From Prado023 sp963714995 (lineage in GTDB: Bacteria; Actinomycetota; Actinomycetes; S36-B12; CAIYMF01), in NCBI GenBank assembly GCA_963714995.1, contig CAVQQP010000006.1, positions 157,792-221,791 on the forward strand: a stretch of 64,000 bases of DNA, given 5' to 3'. Both the position numbers and the translations under genes were made by a program. The notes beneath the pieces are model-generated. The model was not told the origin of the DNA. It was given only the letters and a program-made list of their open reading frames with translations, and made no database searches. Positions within the stretch are counted from its first letter, which is position 1, and every line of letters begins with the position of its first letter. Below, in pieces: positions 48,431 to 57,575 of this stretch.

Positions 48431-49855
48431 ATGAGTGATCGCCTGAGCCCGCTGGACGTGTCCTTCCTCTACATGGAGGAGCTGACGACCCCGATGCACG
48501 TCGGCGGCGTGGCGATCTTCGAGGTGCCCGACGGCGGGTTCGACTACGAGCGCCTCGTGCGCCTGATCCGCGACCGGATCGCACTGGTCCCCCGCTACCG
48601 CCAGCGCGTGCGCTGGGTGCCCGGTCACCTGGCGAACCCGGTCTGGGTGGACGACGAGCAGTTCGACGTCACCTACCACGTGCGTCGCTCCGCACTGCCG
48701 CGGCCGGGCACCGACGACCAGCTCAACGACCTCGTCGCGCGGATCATGAGCCGTCCGCTGGACCGGGCCCGCCCGCTGTGGGAGATGTACCTGGTCGAGG
48801 GGCTCGAGGACGACCGCTTCGCGATCCTCACCAAGACCCACCACGCCATGGTCGATGGAGCCGCGGCGGTGGACATCGGGCAGGTCATCCTGGATGCCAG
48901 CCCCGAGCCGCGCGACGTGCCGCCGGACAACTGGCGCCCGCTGCGCGAGCCGTCCTCGGTGGAGCTCGTGGCCGGGGCGGTCAACGAGATCGCACGCTCC
49001 CCCAAGGCCGTGGTCGACACGGTCCGCACGGGCCTGATCGACGTGCAGGAGACCGTCGGCCAGGTCGGCCGGAGCCTCGTGGGGCTCGCGGCCGCCGCGC
49101 GCACGATGGCCCGTCCGGCCAGCTCCAGCCCGCTGAACGTGTCCATCGGCGGCGCCCGGCGCTACGCCACCACGGAGACCGACCTGGAGAAGCTCAAGCG
49201 GATCAAGCGCGCCCACGGCGGGACCATCAACGACATCGTGCTCACGATCCTCGCCGGTGCCCTGCGGGCCTGGATGCTCACACGGGCCGAGCCGGTCACG
49301 ACCAGCAGCTCGATCCGGGCGATGGTCCCGGTCAGCGTGCGCACGCCGGGGGACAGCTCGGGCAACCAGATCGCGGCGTTCCTGTGCGACCTGCCCATCG
49401 GGGAGCCCGACCCGGTGATCCGGCTGCAGCGCGTGCGCTTCGAGATGGACATGCTCAAGGAGACCGGCCAGATGCTGGGCGCGACCGCCCTGGTCGGGGT
49501 GGCGTCGTTCACCCCGCCGACGGTGCACTCGTTGGGGGCCCGGGTCGTGTCGGGGCTCTCGCGGCGGGTGTACAACGTGGTGATCACCAACGTCCCCGGC
49601 CCGCAGTTCCCGCTCTACGCCGGCGGGGCGCTCATGCTGGCCGCGTACCCCGTGGTCCCCCTGGCCCGCGGCCAGGCCGTGTCCATCGGGCTGACGTCCT
49701 ACGACGGGGGCGTCTACTTCGGCCTGAACGCCGACCGCGAGGGGCTTCCCGACGTCGAGGTCCTGGCCCAGTGCATCGACGACGCGATCGAGGAGATGCT
49801 GGCCACGGTGACCGTCAGCGGGAAGGCTCGGCGGCCGAGAAAGCCCACTGCGTAG
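48431..49855 (+). CDS. Wax ester synthase / diacylglycerol acyltransferase (WS/DGAT)
   Basis: A 474-aa acyltransferase that esterifies acyl-CoA to fatty alcohols or diacylglycerol for storage lipid. It opens RLSPLDVSFLYMEELTTPMHVGGVAIFE and carries the catalytic HHAMVDG motif near residue 140 (HHxxxDG). The second half has GGTINDIVLTILAGALRAWM, VRAMVPVSVR and NVVITNVPGPQFPLYAGG, all family landmarks. Full length. GAGGAG lies 8 nt before the ATG. It precedes a patatin-like hydrolase by 131 bp, so storage lipid synthesis and breakdown may be locally linked. Confidence 0.92.
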   Translation: MSDRLSPLDVSFLYMEELTTPMHVGGVAIFEVPDGGFDYERLVRLIRDRIALVPRYRQRVRWVPGHLANPVWVDDEQFDVTYHVRRSALPRPGTDDQLNDLVARIMSRPLDRARPLWEMYLVEGLEDDRFAILTKTHHAMVDGAAAVDIGQVILDASPEPRDVPPDNWRPLREPSSVELVAGAVNEIARSPKAVVDTVRTGLIDVQETVGQVGRSLVGLAAAARTMARPASSSPLNVSIGGARRYATTETDLEKLKRIKRAHGGTINDIVLTILAGALRAWMLTRAEPVTTSSSIRAMVPVSVRTPGDSSGNQIAAFLCDLPIGEPDPVIRLQRVRFEMDMLKETGQMLGATALVGVASFTPPTVHSLGARVVSGLSRRVYNVVITNVPGPQFPLYAGGALMLAAYPVVPLARGQAVSIGLTSYDGGVYFGLNADREGLPDVEVLAQCIDDAIEEMLATVTVSGKARRPRKPTA

Positions 49856-49937
49856 GGATTCCCGACCCCGCGCGACGATGCGATACCCGGGGGCGTACTC
49901 TGTGCGCACTCCTCTGCGCTGGTGGATCCGGCGCGTC

Positions 49938-49970
49938 GAGGACCCACTGAGGACCCACTGAGGACCCGTC
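49938..49970 (+). repeat. Tandem 11-bp repeat before the patatin gene
   Basis: GAGGACCCACT (49938-49948), GAGGACCCACT (49949-49959) and GAGGACCCGTC (49960-49970) lie head to tail directly upstream of the ribosome binding site at 49972. The copy number could vary and change the leader length. Confidence 0.65.
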
Positions 49971-49986
49971 GAGGAGGTGTGCGCCC

Positions 49987-50988
49987 ATGGCGTCTGTCGA
50001 GCGTCCGATCAGGCGCGGGCTTGTGCTCGGCGGCGGCGGCGTGCTCGGTGGGGCCTGGGCGGTGGGCGCCCTTGCGGCGCTGAAGGCAGTCCACGGGTTC
50101 GAGCCGCGGGACGCCGAGATCATCGTCGGCACGTCTGCGGGGTCGGTGATCGCCGCCCTGCTCGGCGCGGGCGCCACGGTCGAGGAGCTCGCGGCCCAGG
50201 AGCGTGGGGACAAGGTCCTCACGGGTCCGATCGCGGGCTTCAGCTGGGACATCCAGGCCGTGACCGGGGGATCGCGTCCCGGCCGGCCCAAGCTCGAGCC
50301 GGGCTCCCGCGCCCTGATGCGCACGGGCCTGAACCGGTTCCGGATGCGGCGCATGCCCCCGACGGCCTTCCTCTCCGCCTTCCTTCCCACCGGCTCCAAG
50401 ACGCTGGACCGGGTCGCCCACCTGGTCGAGGGGTTCACCCCCATCGGCGAGTGGTCCCCGCACCCGAACCTGTGGATCGTGACCATGGACTACGCGACCG
50501 GGACTCGCGTGGTCTTCGGCCAGCCGACCGCACCCGAGGCGCCGCTGTCGCTGGCCGTGCAGGCCTCCTGCTCGATCCCCGCCTGGTACACCCCCGTGGA
50601 GATCGGCGGGCGGCGCTACGTCGACGGCGGGGCATGGTCGGCGACGTCGGTGGACCTGCTGGCCGGCATGGGCCTCGACGAGGTCTACGTCATCGCCCCG
50701 ATGGTCAGCTTCCACATGGACCGTCCCGACCACCTGCTCGCCCGCCTCGAGCGGACCTGGCGGGTCCAGGTCACCAAGCGCTGCCTGAACGAGGTCGAGA
50801 AGGTGCGCGCCGGGGGCACGGACGTGACCGTCCTGGGGCCGGGTGCCGAGGACCTGGCAGCCATCGGCGGCAACCTGATGGACTTCGAGAAGCGGATCCA
50901 CGTCCTCGAGACCTCGATCCGCACGTCCATCGATGCCCTGCGCGACCCCGACCACCTGGGCCCCGACCACCTCGCGTCGGTCGGCTGA
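49987..50988 (+). CDS. Patatin-like phospholipase
   Basis: A 333-aa hydrolase with the oxyanion loop LVLGGGGVLGGAWAVGALAAL, the nucleophile elbow EIIVGTSAGSVIAALL (G-x-S-x-G) and the catalytic Asp in VDGGAWSATSVDLL (DGG). Together they give the Ser-Asp dyad of the patatin family, which cleaves acyl chains from phospholipids or neutral lipids. No signal peptide is seen. GGAGGTG lies 8 nt before the ATG at 49987. The stop overlaps the next start (TGATG). It is next to a WS/DGAT gene. Confidence 0.9.
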   Translation: MASVERPIRRGLVLGGGGVLGGAWAVGALAALKAVHGFEPRDAEIIVGTSAGSVIAALLGAGATVEELAAQERGDKVLTGPIAGFSWDIQAVTGGSRPGRPKLEPGSRALMRTGLNRFRMRRMPPTAFLSAFLPTGSKTLDRVAHLVEGFTPIGEWSPHPNLWIVTMDYATGTRVVFGQPTAPEAPLSLAVQASCSIPAWYTPVEIGGRRYVDGGAWSATSVDLLAGMGLDEVYVIAPMVSFHMDRPDHLLARLERTWRVQVTKRCLNEVEKVRAGGTDVTVLGPGAEDLAAIGGNLMDFEKRIHVLETSIRTSIDALRDPDHLGPDHLASVG

Positions 50989-51338
50989 TGCGGGCCTACA
51001 TCCCGGTGGGCTGGCCAGAGCTGGCGGTCCTCCACGACACCGGTGGCCTGCAGGGACCGCTGCGGGCGTGCGCTGTCGACCCGGCGTGGCGGGCCGGGTC
51101 GCCGGACGTGGACGAGGAGGAGTGGGAGTTCGAGGCGCAGCTGGCTGCGGCGGAGGCCCTCGCAGACGTCGACGGCGGGGTGGTCCTGGCGGTGGACGTC
51201 GAGGAGCCCGCGGGCGAGCCCGAGGATGGATGGGTGACCCTCGAGGGCCCGGTCAGTCGCCGCGACGTCGCCGCCGTGCTGACCTCGGACCTCGCCTGGT
51301 TCGGCGCCCAGGAGATCCCGGGCCTGCTGGAGCGCTGA
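50988..51338 (+). CDS. DUF6912-type hypothetical protein
   Basis: A 116-aa acidic cytoplasmic protein read from the ATG at 50988, coupled to the patatin gene (TGATG). It begins MRAYIPVGWPELAVLHDTGG and contains EEWEFEAQLAAAEALADVDGGVVLAVDVE and VSRRDVAAVLTSDLAWFGAQEIPGL. This pattern matches a small actinobacterial family (DUF6912) of unknown function, as far as I recall. Nothing in the sequence shows a catalytic motif. Coupling to the lipase suggests a shared regulation rather than a shared reaction. Confidence 0.6.
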   Translation: MRAYIPVGWPELAVLHDTGGLQGPLRACAVDPAWRAGSPDVDEEEWEFEAQLAAAEALADVDGGVVLAVDVEEPAGEPEDGWVTLEGPVSRRDVAAVLTSDLAWFGAQEIPGLLER

Positions 51339-51361
51339 GCCTGCGCTGAGCCCCTCGCAGG

Positions 51362-51787
51362 TCAGAACTGCTTGGCCAGCGCCGAGGTGGCGCCCTTCAG
51401 GGTGTCCTTCACGGTCTTCTTCTGCACGAACCCGGGCAGCGGGAGCGAGGTGTCGACGGTCAGGGCCATCGTGGCCTCGGTCCGACCGTCCTTGTCGACC
51501 AAGGTCCAGGAGCCGGTCTGCGCCTTCTGCACCCTGGTGGCGGACACGAGGCTCCAGGAGAACCCCGAGTCGTTGTGGGTGTAGTCCAGCTGGAACTCGT
51601 CCTTGGCGACCTTCACGTCGTTGACCAGGCGCGCACGGGTGGGCCGACCCGCCTCGTCGCGGTCGAGGACCTCGGAGTCGGTGTTCCCGGGGAACCAGTT
51701 CTTCTGGTTGTCGATGTCCAGCAGGAAGGCGAGGACCTCGGCGACGGGAGCGTTGACGGTGACGTTCAGGGACTCAGAGACAGCCAT
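51362..51787 (-). CDS. SRPBCC family protein
   Basis: A 141-aa protein beginning SESLNVTVNAPVAEVLAFLLDIDNQKNWFPG, the usual opening of the START/Bet v 1-like (SRPBCC) fold. The beta strands FQLDYTHNDSGFSWSLV and GSWTLVDKDGRTEATMAL and a C-terminal helix follow. Members bind hydrophobic ligands or act as small cyclases. No ligand is known here. The gene is followed on the same strand by a second small beta-barrel-type protein gene (DUF2505) upstream at 51854, with 66 bp between, probably in one operon. The pair converges on the lipase genes. Confidence 0.82.
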   Translation of the reverse strand: MAVSESLNVTVNAPVAEVLAFLLDIDNQKNWFPGNTDSEVLDRDEAGRPTRARLVNDVKVAKDEFQLDYTHNDSGFSWSLVSATRVQKAQTGSWTLVDKDGRTEATMALTVDTSLPLPGFVQKKTVKDTLKGATSALAKQF

Positions 51788-51853
51788 GGCCGGAACCGTA
51801 TCGGCCGGCGCATCGGCGAGGCGCGCCAGGTGGGCAGCGTCGCCGGGGCGTGG

Positions 51854-52348
51854 CTACTCGGTGAACCACCGGGGGGCGATCTGCTGCTCCTTGCGCAGGG
51901 CCCGCATGAACTGCTCGCCCACCACGTGCTCGATCTTCCCGCCCACGATGGGGACATGGGCCTTCGCGTGGATCACGACCCGGATCACCGATCCCTCCCC
52001 CTTCGCGTGCAGCTCGATGGTCCCGTACACCTCCATCGGGGCACCGCCGAACGAGGCCTTCACCGTGCCGTGCCGCGATCCGTCGGTCTCCGGGTGCGAC
52101 CACGTGTGCACCTCGTCGATCTGGATCGAGTCACCGACGAACTTGCGGGCGGCCGAGGGGATCTCGGCGGGCAGCTTGCGCGAGGAGCTGATCGTCACGT
52201 GGGAGCCGTCCTCCACGACGTCCGCCGAGACGTCGAAGGCGGCCATGTGCTCGTGCTTCCAGACGACGTAGTGCGGGTCGGACTGGGCTGCGAACACGAC
52301 GTCGGGAGCGGCATCGAAGTGGATGTCGCCGGCGAACCGCTTGGCCAT
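51854..52348 (-). CDS. DUF2505 family protein
   Basis: A 164-aa protein: MAKRFAGDIHFDAAPDVVFAAQSDPHYVVWKHEHM at the start, HVTISSSRKLPAEIPSAARKFVGD, and VIRVVIHAKAHVPIVGGKIEHVVGEQFMRAL near the C-terminus. The last segment is the hallmark of DUF2505, an actinobacterial relative of SRPBCC proteins. A role in binding lipids or polyketides is inferred only from the fold. It starts at ATG 52348 and is divergent from the glutamate dehydrogenase gene, 180 bp away. Confidence 0.78.
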   Translation of the reverse strand: MAKRFAGDIHFDAAPDVVFAAQSDPHYVVWKHEHMAAFDVSADVVEDGSHVTISSSRKLPAEIPSAARKFVGDSIQIDEVHTWSHPETDGSRHGTVKASFGGAPMEVYGTIELHAKGEGSVIRVVIHAKAHVPIVGGKIEHVVGEQFMRALRKEQQIAPRWFTE

Positions 52349-52527
52349 GGGTGCTCCTTGTTCGGCGATCGGCCCGCGCGGGGCCGACGACTGGACTAGC
52401 AGGACTATAGGCCCGGGAGGGCCATCGACCCGGTCTGGTGCGAGCGACGGAGATGCTGGCCCGGTCGACGGGGCGGGGGCGGCAGTGCGAGGGTGGGATG
52501 TTGGTCGCATCAGGAGAGGAACAGGCC

Positions 52528-55500
52528 GTGGGCGTCGGGTTCGCCGAGTGGTACAGCTGGTCGTCAGCGCGTGACGAGCGACTCGCGTCGGTGTTCTACC
52601 GGCATGTGGACCCCGGCGACGTCGCCGACCGCGACCCGGAGGCCGTCGTCGGCGCCGTGACCCATCTGATCGACCTCGCCCGGCATCGCGAGCCCCAGAA
52701 GGCCGTCGTCCGGGCGGTCAATCCCACGGTCGCGGACAACGGGTGGACGTGCGGACGCACCGTGGTCAGCATCGTCACCGATGACATGCCGTTCCTGGTC
52801 GACTCGGTGAGCGCCGAGCTCAACCGGCTGGGGGTGGGCATCCACCTCGTGGTCCACCCGATCGTCGCGGTGACCCGTGATGAGGCCGGCCTGCTGCTGC
52901 GCGCCGACCCGCCGGGGACGGGCACCGATGCGGAGCCGACCCTGCCCGAGGAGGACGCGGTCGGCAGCCTCGAGTCGTGGATGCACATCGAGGTCGACTG
53001 GCAGCCCGACGCCGCCGCGCTGACCGCGATCGAGGAGAACCTGCAGCGGATCCTCGGCGACGTCCGCCGCGCGGTGCAGGACTGGCCGCGCATGGTGGCC
53101 GAGGCGCGCGGGCTGGCGGCGCAGCTGGTCGCCCAGCCTCCCCGAGGGGTCTCCGCTGACCAGGTCAGCGAGGTGATCCACCTGCTCAACTGGCTGGCCG
53201 ACGACCACTTCACCTTCCTCGGGTACCGGCAGTACCGACTGACCGGGCAGGAGGGCGGGTCGGCCGAGCTCATGCTGGTCGAGGAGCCCGGGAGCGGGCT
53301 GGGCCTGCTGCGCTCGGATCGCCGCGAGTCCGCCTCGTTCTCCGAGCTGCCCCCGACGGTCCGGATGAAGGCGCTCGAGCCCCGGCTGCTCATCGTCACC
53401 AAGGCGAACCGCCGCTCCACCGTGCACCGTCCGGTGTACCTCGACTACGTCGGGGTGAAGATGTTCGACCGGGCCGGACGCGTCGTGGGCGAGCACCGCT
53501 TCATCGGGCTCTTCTCCGCCTCGGCCTACACCCAGACCGTCGCGGGCATCCCCGTGATCGACCGGAAGGTCCGACGGGTCCGGGAGGTGCTCGGATTCGG
53601 CCGGGGCTCGCACGGCGGCCGGGACCTGATGGCCTTCCTGGAGACGTTCCCCCGCGATGAGCTGTTCGCGATCGACATCGACGAGCTGACCACCATGGCC
53701 GAGGCGGCACTGAACCTCAAGGAGCGCCGGGCCACGCGCCTGTTCCTCCGGCGCGACACCTATGAGCGGTTCCTGTCGGCCCTGGTGTACCTGCCGCGCG
53801 ACCGCTACACGACCGACGTGCGCCTGAAGATCCAGGCGGTCCTGATGGAGGCCGTCGGTGGGGTCAGCGTCGACTACACCGCCCGGGTCACCGAGTCCGT
53901 GCTGGCCCGGCTGCACATCGTGGTCCGGGTGGCGCGCGGCCAGTCGGTCCCCGAGGTCGATGCCGAGGCCCTCGAGGCCCGGATCGCCGAGGTGGTCCTG
54001 TCCTGGGACGACGAGCTGTCGCTGGCCCTCGTGGCCGCCTCCTCGGAGGCCAGCGCACATGCGCTGCTGAGCCGATACCCGCAGGGATTCCCGCAGGCCT
54101 ACCGTGCCGTCACGTCCGCCGCCGAGGCCGTGGCCGACCTGTCCGAGATCGAGCAGCTGACCCCCGAGGAGCCGCTGCGGGTCTCCCTGCAGCAGGCCGC
54201 CGAGTCCAGTGGCGAGCAGGCCAACGCCCGGCTGAAGCTGTACTCCCTGACCGACATCTCGCTGGCCGAGGTGCTGCCGGTGCTGTCCAGCCTGGGTGTC
54301 CAGGTGGTCACCGAGCAGCCCTTCCGCCTGGTGCGGTCGAACGCCCAGGGATCCGGGGGGGCGTTCATCTTCGACTTCGGCCTGCACGCGAGCGGCTCAG
54401 CGCGGCTCGGCGGAGTGCGGCGGATGTGGGAGCAGGCCTTCCTGGCCTGCTGGACCGGCCACGCCGAGGCCGACGGCTTCAACGGGCTGGTCGCCGAGGC
54501 GGGCCTGGACTGGAGGCGGATCTCGGTGCTCCGCGCCTACGCGCGCTACCTGCGCCAGACCGGGTCGGCCTTCAGCGGCGCCTACATCGAGAATGCGACG
54601 CTGGCCAACCCCAAGATCGCCAGCCTCCTGGTCCAGCTGTTCCATGCACGCTTCGACCCCGACCTGGTCGCGGACCGTGCGGTGCGCGCCGACGAGCTGC
54701 GCACGCAGATCACCCGGGCGCTGGACGACGTGGCCAGCCTCGACCAGGACCGGATCCTGCGCTCGTTCCTCGACCTGATCCGCGCCTCCCTGCGCACGAA
54801 CCACTTCCAGCCCGACCGCCCGGCGCTGGCGATCAAGCTCGAGCCCGCGCACATCCGCGAGCTCCCCGAGCCGCGGCCGAAGTACGAGATCTGGGTCTGC
54901 TCGCCGCGGGTGGAGGGCGTGCACCTGCGGTTCGGCAAGGTGGCCCGAGGTGGCCTGCGCTGGTCGGACCGACGGGAGGACTTCCGCACCGAGGTCCTGG
55001 GCCTGGTCAAGGCCCAGGCCGTCAAGAACGCAGTCATCGTCCCGGTCGGCGCCAAGGGCGGCTTCTACGCCAAGGCGCTGCCGGACCCGGCGCTGGACCG
55101 CGACGCCTGGATGGCCGAGGGCATCGGTGCCTACAAGGTGTTCGTCGGCTCGCTGCTCGACCTCACCGACAACCTCGTCGGCCACGAGGTCGTGCCGCCG
55201 GAGCGCGTCGTGCGCCACGACGGTGACGACCCGTACCTCGTCGTGGCCGCGGACAAGGGGACGGCGACGTTCTCCGACATCGCCAACGGCGTCGCCGCCG
55301 AGTACGGCTTCTGGCTGGGTGATGCGTTCGCCTCCGGTGGATCGGCGGGCTATGACCACAAGGCGATGGGGATCACCGCGCGCGGGGCCTGGGAGTCGGT
55401 CCGGGCGCACTTCCGCGTCGTCGGCCCGGACATCGACGCCACGACCTTCACGGCCGTCGGCATCGGCGACATGAGCGGGGACGTGTTCGGCAACGGGATG

Positions 55501-57357
55501 CTGCTGTCGAAGAACCTGCGTCTCGTGGCCGCCTTCGACCACCGGCACATCTTCGTGGACCCGGACCCGGATCCCGCGGTGTCCTTCGCCGAGCGCACGC
55601 GCCTCTTCGAGCTGCCGCGCTCCTCGTGGGCGGACTACTCGGTCACCCTCATCTCGCCGGGTGGCGGGGTGTACCCGCGCACGGCGAAGTCGATCCCGAT
55701 CAGCGCCCGGGCCGCCGAGGTCCTCGGGATCGCCGAGGGGGCGACGGCAATGGCGCCCAACGACCTGCTGCGCGCGATCCTCACGGCACCGGTCGACCTG
55801 CTGTGGAACGGCGGGATCGGCACCTACGTCAAGGCGTCCACCGAGTCCCACGCCGATGTCGGGGACCGCGCCAACGACGCGATCCGGGTCAACGGGTCCG
55901 ACCTGCGCGCCCGGGTCGTCGGCGAGGGCGGCAACCTGGGCCTGACCCAGCGCGGTCGGATCGAGGCCGCCCGGGCCGGGGTGGCCCTCAACACCGACGC
56001 GATCGACAACTCCGCGGGCGTGGACACCTCCGACCACGAGGTGAACATCAAGATCCTGCTCGACCGGGTGGCTGCGGCCGGCGACCTGGACCCCGCCGAG
56101 CGTGACCCCCTGCTGCAGTCGATGACCGACGAGGTCGCCGCCAGGGTGCTCCAGGACAACGTCGACCAGAACATCCTGCTCACGTTCGAGGCCCACCATG
56201 GGCCGGCGATGGTCCCTGCGCTCGGGCGGCTCATCCGCAGCCTCGAACGGACAGCCGGGCTCGACCGTGGGTTGGAGGCGCTGCCCGGTGACTCCGCCCT
56301 CGCGGCGATGGCCCTCGAGGGCCGCGGCCTCACCAAGCCCGAGCTGGCGGTGCTCGTCGCCTACACGAAGCTCGATCTCAAGGACGCGCTGCTCGAGTCG
56401 TCGGTCCCCGACGAGGGCTTCACGTCGCCCTGGCTGTCCGGGTACTTCCCCGAGGTGCTGGCGCAGCGCTTCGCCGATCACATGGACTCCCATCCGCTGC
56501 GCCGCCAGATCATCACCACGGGGCTGGTCAACGAGCTGGTCAACCGCGGCGGGATCACCTACGCCATGCGCGCGACGGAGGAGTCCGGTGCCGGTCCGGC
56601 GGAGATCGCCCGTGCCTTCACGGTGACGTGTGGGGTGTTCGCACTGCCCGACCTGTGGGACCGCATCGACTCCCATGGCGGGGTGGTGCCCACGGCGGCC
56701 CTGAACTCGCTGCGCAGCGAGGTGCAGCGCCTGCTGGACCGCTCGACCCGCTGGCTGCTCCAGACCCGCGGCGGGACGCTGGACGTGCCCGGGGAGATCG
56801 AGCGGTTCCGCGCCGCGGTCGCCGGCCTGGCAGGGCACATCCCGGAGCTCCTGATCGGGGTCGAGCGGGAGCGCCTGGACCGGCGCGTCTCGGACTTCGT
56901 CGCGGCCGGCGCACCGGCTGACCTGTCGGCGGAGGTGGCCGCCCTGCTGGACGTGTTCTCCCTGCTGGACATCGTGGAGGTGTCCCTGCGCACGGGGGAG
57001 GACCCCGCGACCGTGGCGCGGCTCTACTTCACGATCTCCGAGCGCTATGAGGTGGACCGTTTCCTGGGGCGGATCACCGCCCTGCCCCGTGGCGACAGGT
57101 GGTCCTCGCTGGCCCGTTCGGCCCTGCGCAGCGACCTGTACGGGGCGCTGGCGCTGCTGACCTCCCGGGTGGTCCGCGCGACCCCCGACGGTGGCGAGCC
57201 GATCGACCGGGTCACGGCGTGGGAGGAGCGCTACGCGGAGGGCTTGGGCCGTGCCCAGGCGACCCTGGCCGAGATCGGCGCCCAGGAGTCCTTCGACCTG
57301 GCGACCCTCTCGGTGGCCCTCCGAGTGATCCGCACCCTGGCCAGCCAGGGCGGCTGA
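52528..57357 (+). CDS. gdh: NAD-specific glutamate dehydrogenase, 180-kDa class
   Basis: A 1609-aa enzyme that deaminates glutamate to 2-oxoglutarate with NAD+, of the very large L_180 type of Streptomyces and Mycobacterium. The N-terminal ACT-like regulatory part starts GFAEWYSWSSARDERLASVF and contains TDDMPFLVDSVSAELNRLG. The catalytic core near residues 820-1150 has RFGKVARGGLRWSDRREDFR, PVGAKGGFYAK and AADKGTATFSDIANGVAAEYG. No frameshift is seen over 4.8 kb. GTG 52528 is chosen because GGAGAGGA lies 7 nt upstream; ATG 52498 is an alternative. Confidence 0.93.
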   Translation: MGVGFAEWYSWSSARDERLASVFYRHVDPGDVADRDPEAVVGAVTHLIDLARHREPQKAVVRAVNPTVADNGWTCGRTVVSIVTDDMPFLVDSVSAELNRLGVGIHLVVHPIVAVTRDEAGLLLRADPPGTGTDAEPTLPEEDAVGSLESWMHIEVDWQPDAAALTAIEENLQRILGDVRRAVQDWPRMVAEARGLAAQLVAQPPRGVSADQVSEVIHLLNWLADDHFTFLGYRQYRLTGQEGGSAELMLVEEPGSGLGLLRSDRRESASFSELPPTVRMKALEPRLLIVTKANRRSTVHRPVYLDYVGVKMFDRAGRVVGEHRFIGLFSASAYTQTVAGIPVIDRKVRRVREVLGFGRGSHGGRDLMAFLETFPRDELFAIDIDELTTMAEAALNLKERRATRLFLRRDTYERFLSALVYLPRDRYTTDVRLKIQAVLMEAVGGVSVDYTARVTESVLARLHIVVRVARGQSVPEVDAEALEARIAEVVLSWDDELSLALVAASSEASAHALLSRYPQGFPQAYRAVTSAAEAVADLSEIEQLTPEEPLRVSLQQAAESSGEQANARLKLYSLTDISLAEVLPVLSSLGVQVVTEQPFRLVRSNAQGSGGAFIFDFGLHASGSARLGGVRRMWEQAFLACWTGHAEADGFNGLVAEAGLDWRRISVLRAYARYLRQTGSAFSGAYIENATLANPKIASLLVQLFHARFDPDLVADRAVRADELRTQITRALDDVASLDQDRILRSFLDLIRASLRTNHFQPDRPALAIKLEPAHIRELPEPRPKYEIWVCSPRVEGVHLRFGKVARGGLRWSDRREDFRTEVLGLVKAQAVKNAVIVPVGAKGGFYAKALPDPALDRDAWMAEGIGAYKVFVGSLLDLTDNLVGHEVVPPERVVRHDGDDPYLVVAADKGTATFSDIANGVAAEYGFWLGDAFASGGSAGYDHKAMGITARGAWESVRAHFRVVGPDIDATTFTAVGIGDMSGDVFGNGMLLSKNLRLVAAFDHRHIFVDPDPDPAVSFAERTRLFELPRSSWADYSVTLISPGGGVYPRTAKSIPISARAAEVLGIAEGATAMAPNDLLRAILTAPVDLLWNGGIGTYVKASTESHADVGDRANDAIRVNGSDLRARVVGEGGNLGLTQRGRIEAARAGVALNTDAIDNSAGVDTSDHEVNIKILLDRVAAAGDLDPAERDPLLQSMTDEVAARVLQDNVDQNILLTFEAHHGPAMVPALGRLIRSLERTAGLDRGLEALPGDSALAAMALEGRGLTKPELAVLVAYTKLDLKDALLESSVPDEGFTSPWLSGYFPEVLAQRFADHMDSHPLRRQIITTGLVNELVNRGGITYAMRATEESGAGPAEIARAFTVTCGVFALPDLWDRIDSHGGVVPTAALNSLRSEVQRLLDRSTRWLLQTRGGTLDVPGEIERFRAAVAGLAGHIPELLIGVERERLDRRVSDFVAAGAPADLSAEVAALLDVFSLLDIVEVSLRTGEDPATVARLYFTISERYEVDRFLGRITALPRGDRWSSLARSALRSDLYGALALLTSRVVRATPDGGEPIDRVTAWEERYAEGLGRAQATLAEIGAQESFDLATLSVALRVIRTLASQGG

Positions 57358-57575
57358 CCCCCCACCGCCACCGCCCACCCCCGCCACCCCCCCACCCCCC
57401 ACCCCCCGCCCCGCTCCACGCCCCGCCGCCCGGCCCGCCCGGACCGGCACACCCTCCAGTTGGGTTCAGAGCCTCCAGTTGGGTTCAGAGCCTCCAGGCC
57501 GGGCGGGAGGGTCTGAACGCAATGGGAGGGTTTGCGGGCGGAGGGGGTTCCGTGGCGCCGGTAGGCTGCATGTCC
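57358..57575 (+). repeat. Pyrimidine-rich tract and 19-bp tandem repeat before prfB
   Basis: The gap between gdh and prfB has a C-rich tract (57358-57440, nearly pure C on this strand with few A or G) and then CCTCCAGTTGGGTTCAGAG twice in tandem (57453-57471, 57472-57490) plus a third partial copy (57491-57497). A near-inverted copy, TCTGAACGCAATGGGAGG, follows at 57512-57529 and can pair with the repeats. TAGGCT at 57562-57567 is a likely -10 box, 8 nt before the prfB ATG at 57576. Confidence 0.65.

Noticed and set aside
54397..57450. 1017-aa open frame antisense to glutamate dehydrogenase
   Set aside because: Long only because the genome is very GC-rich; the sense gene has intact catalytic motifs throughout.
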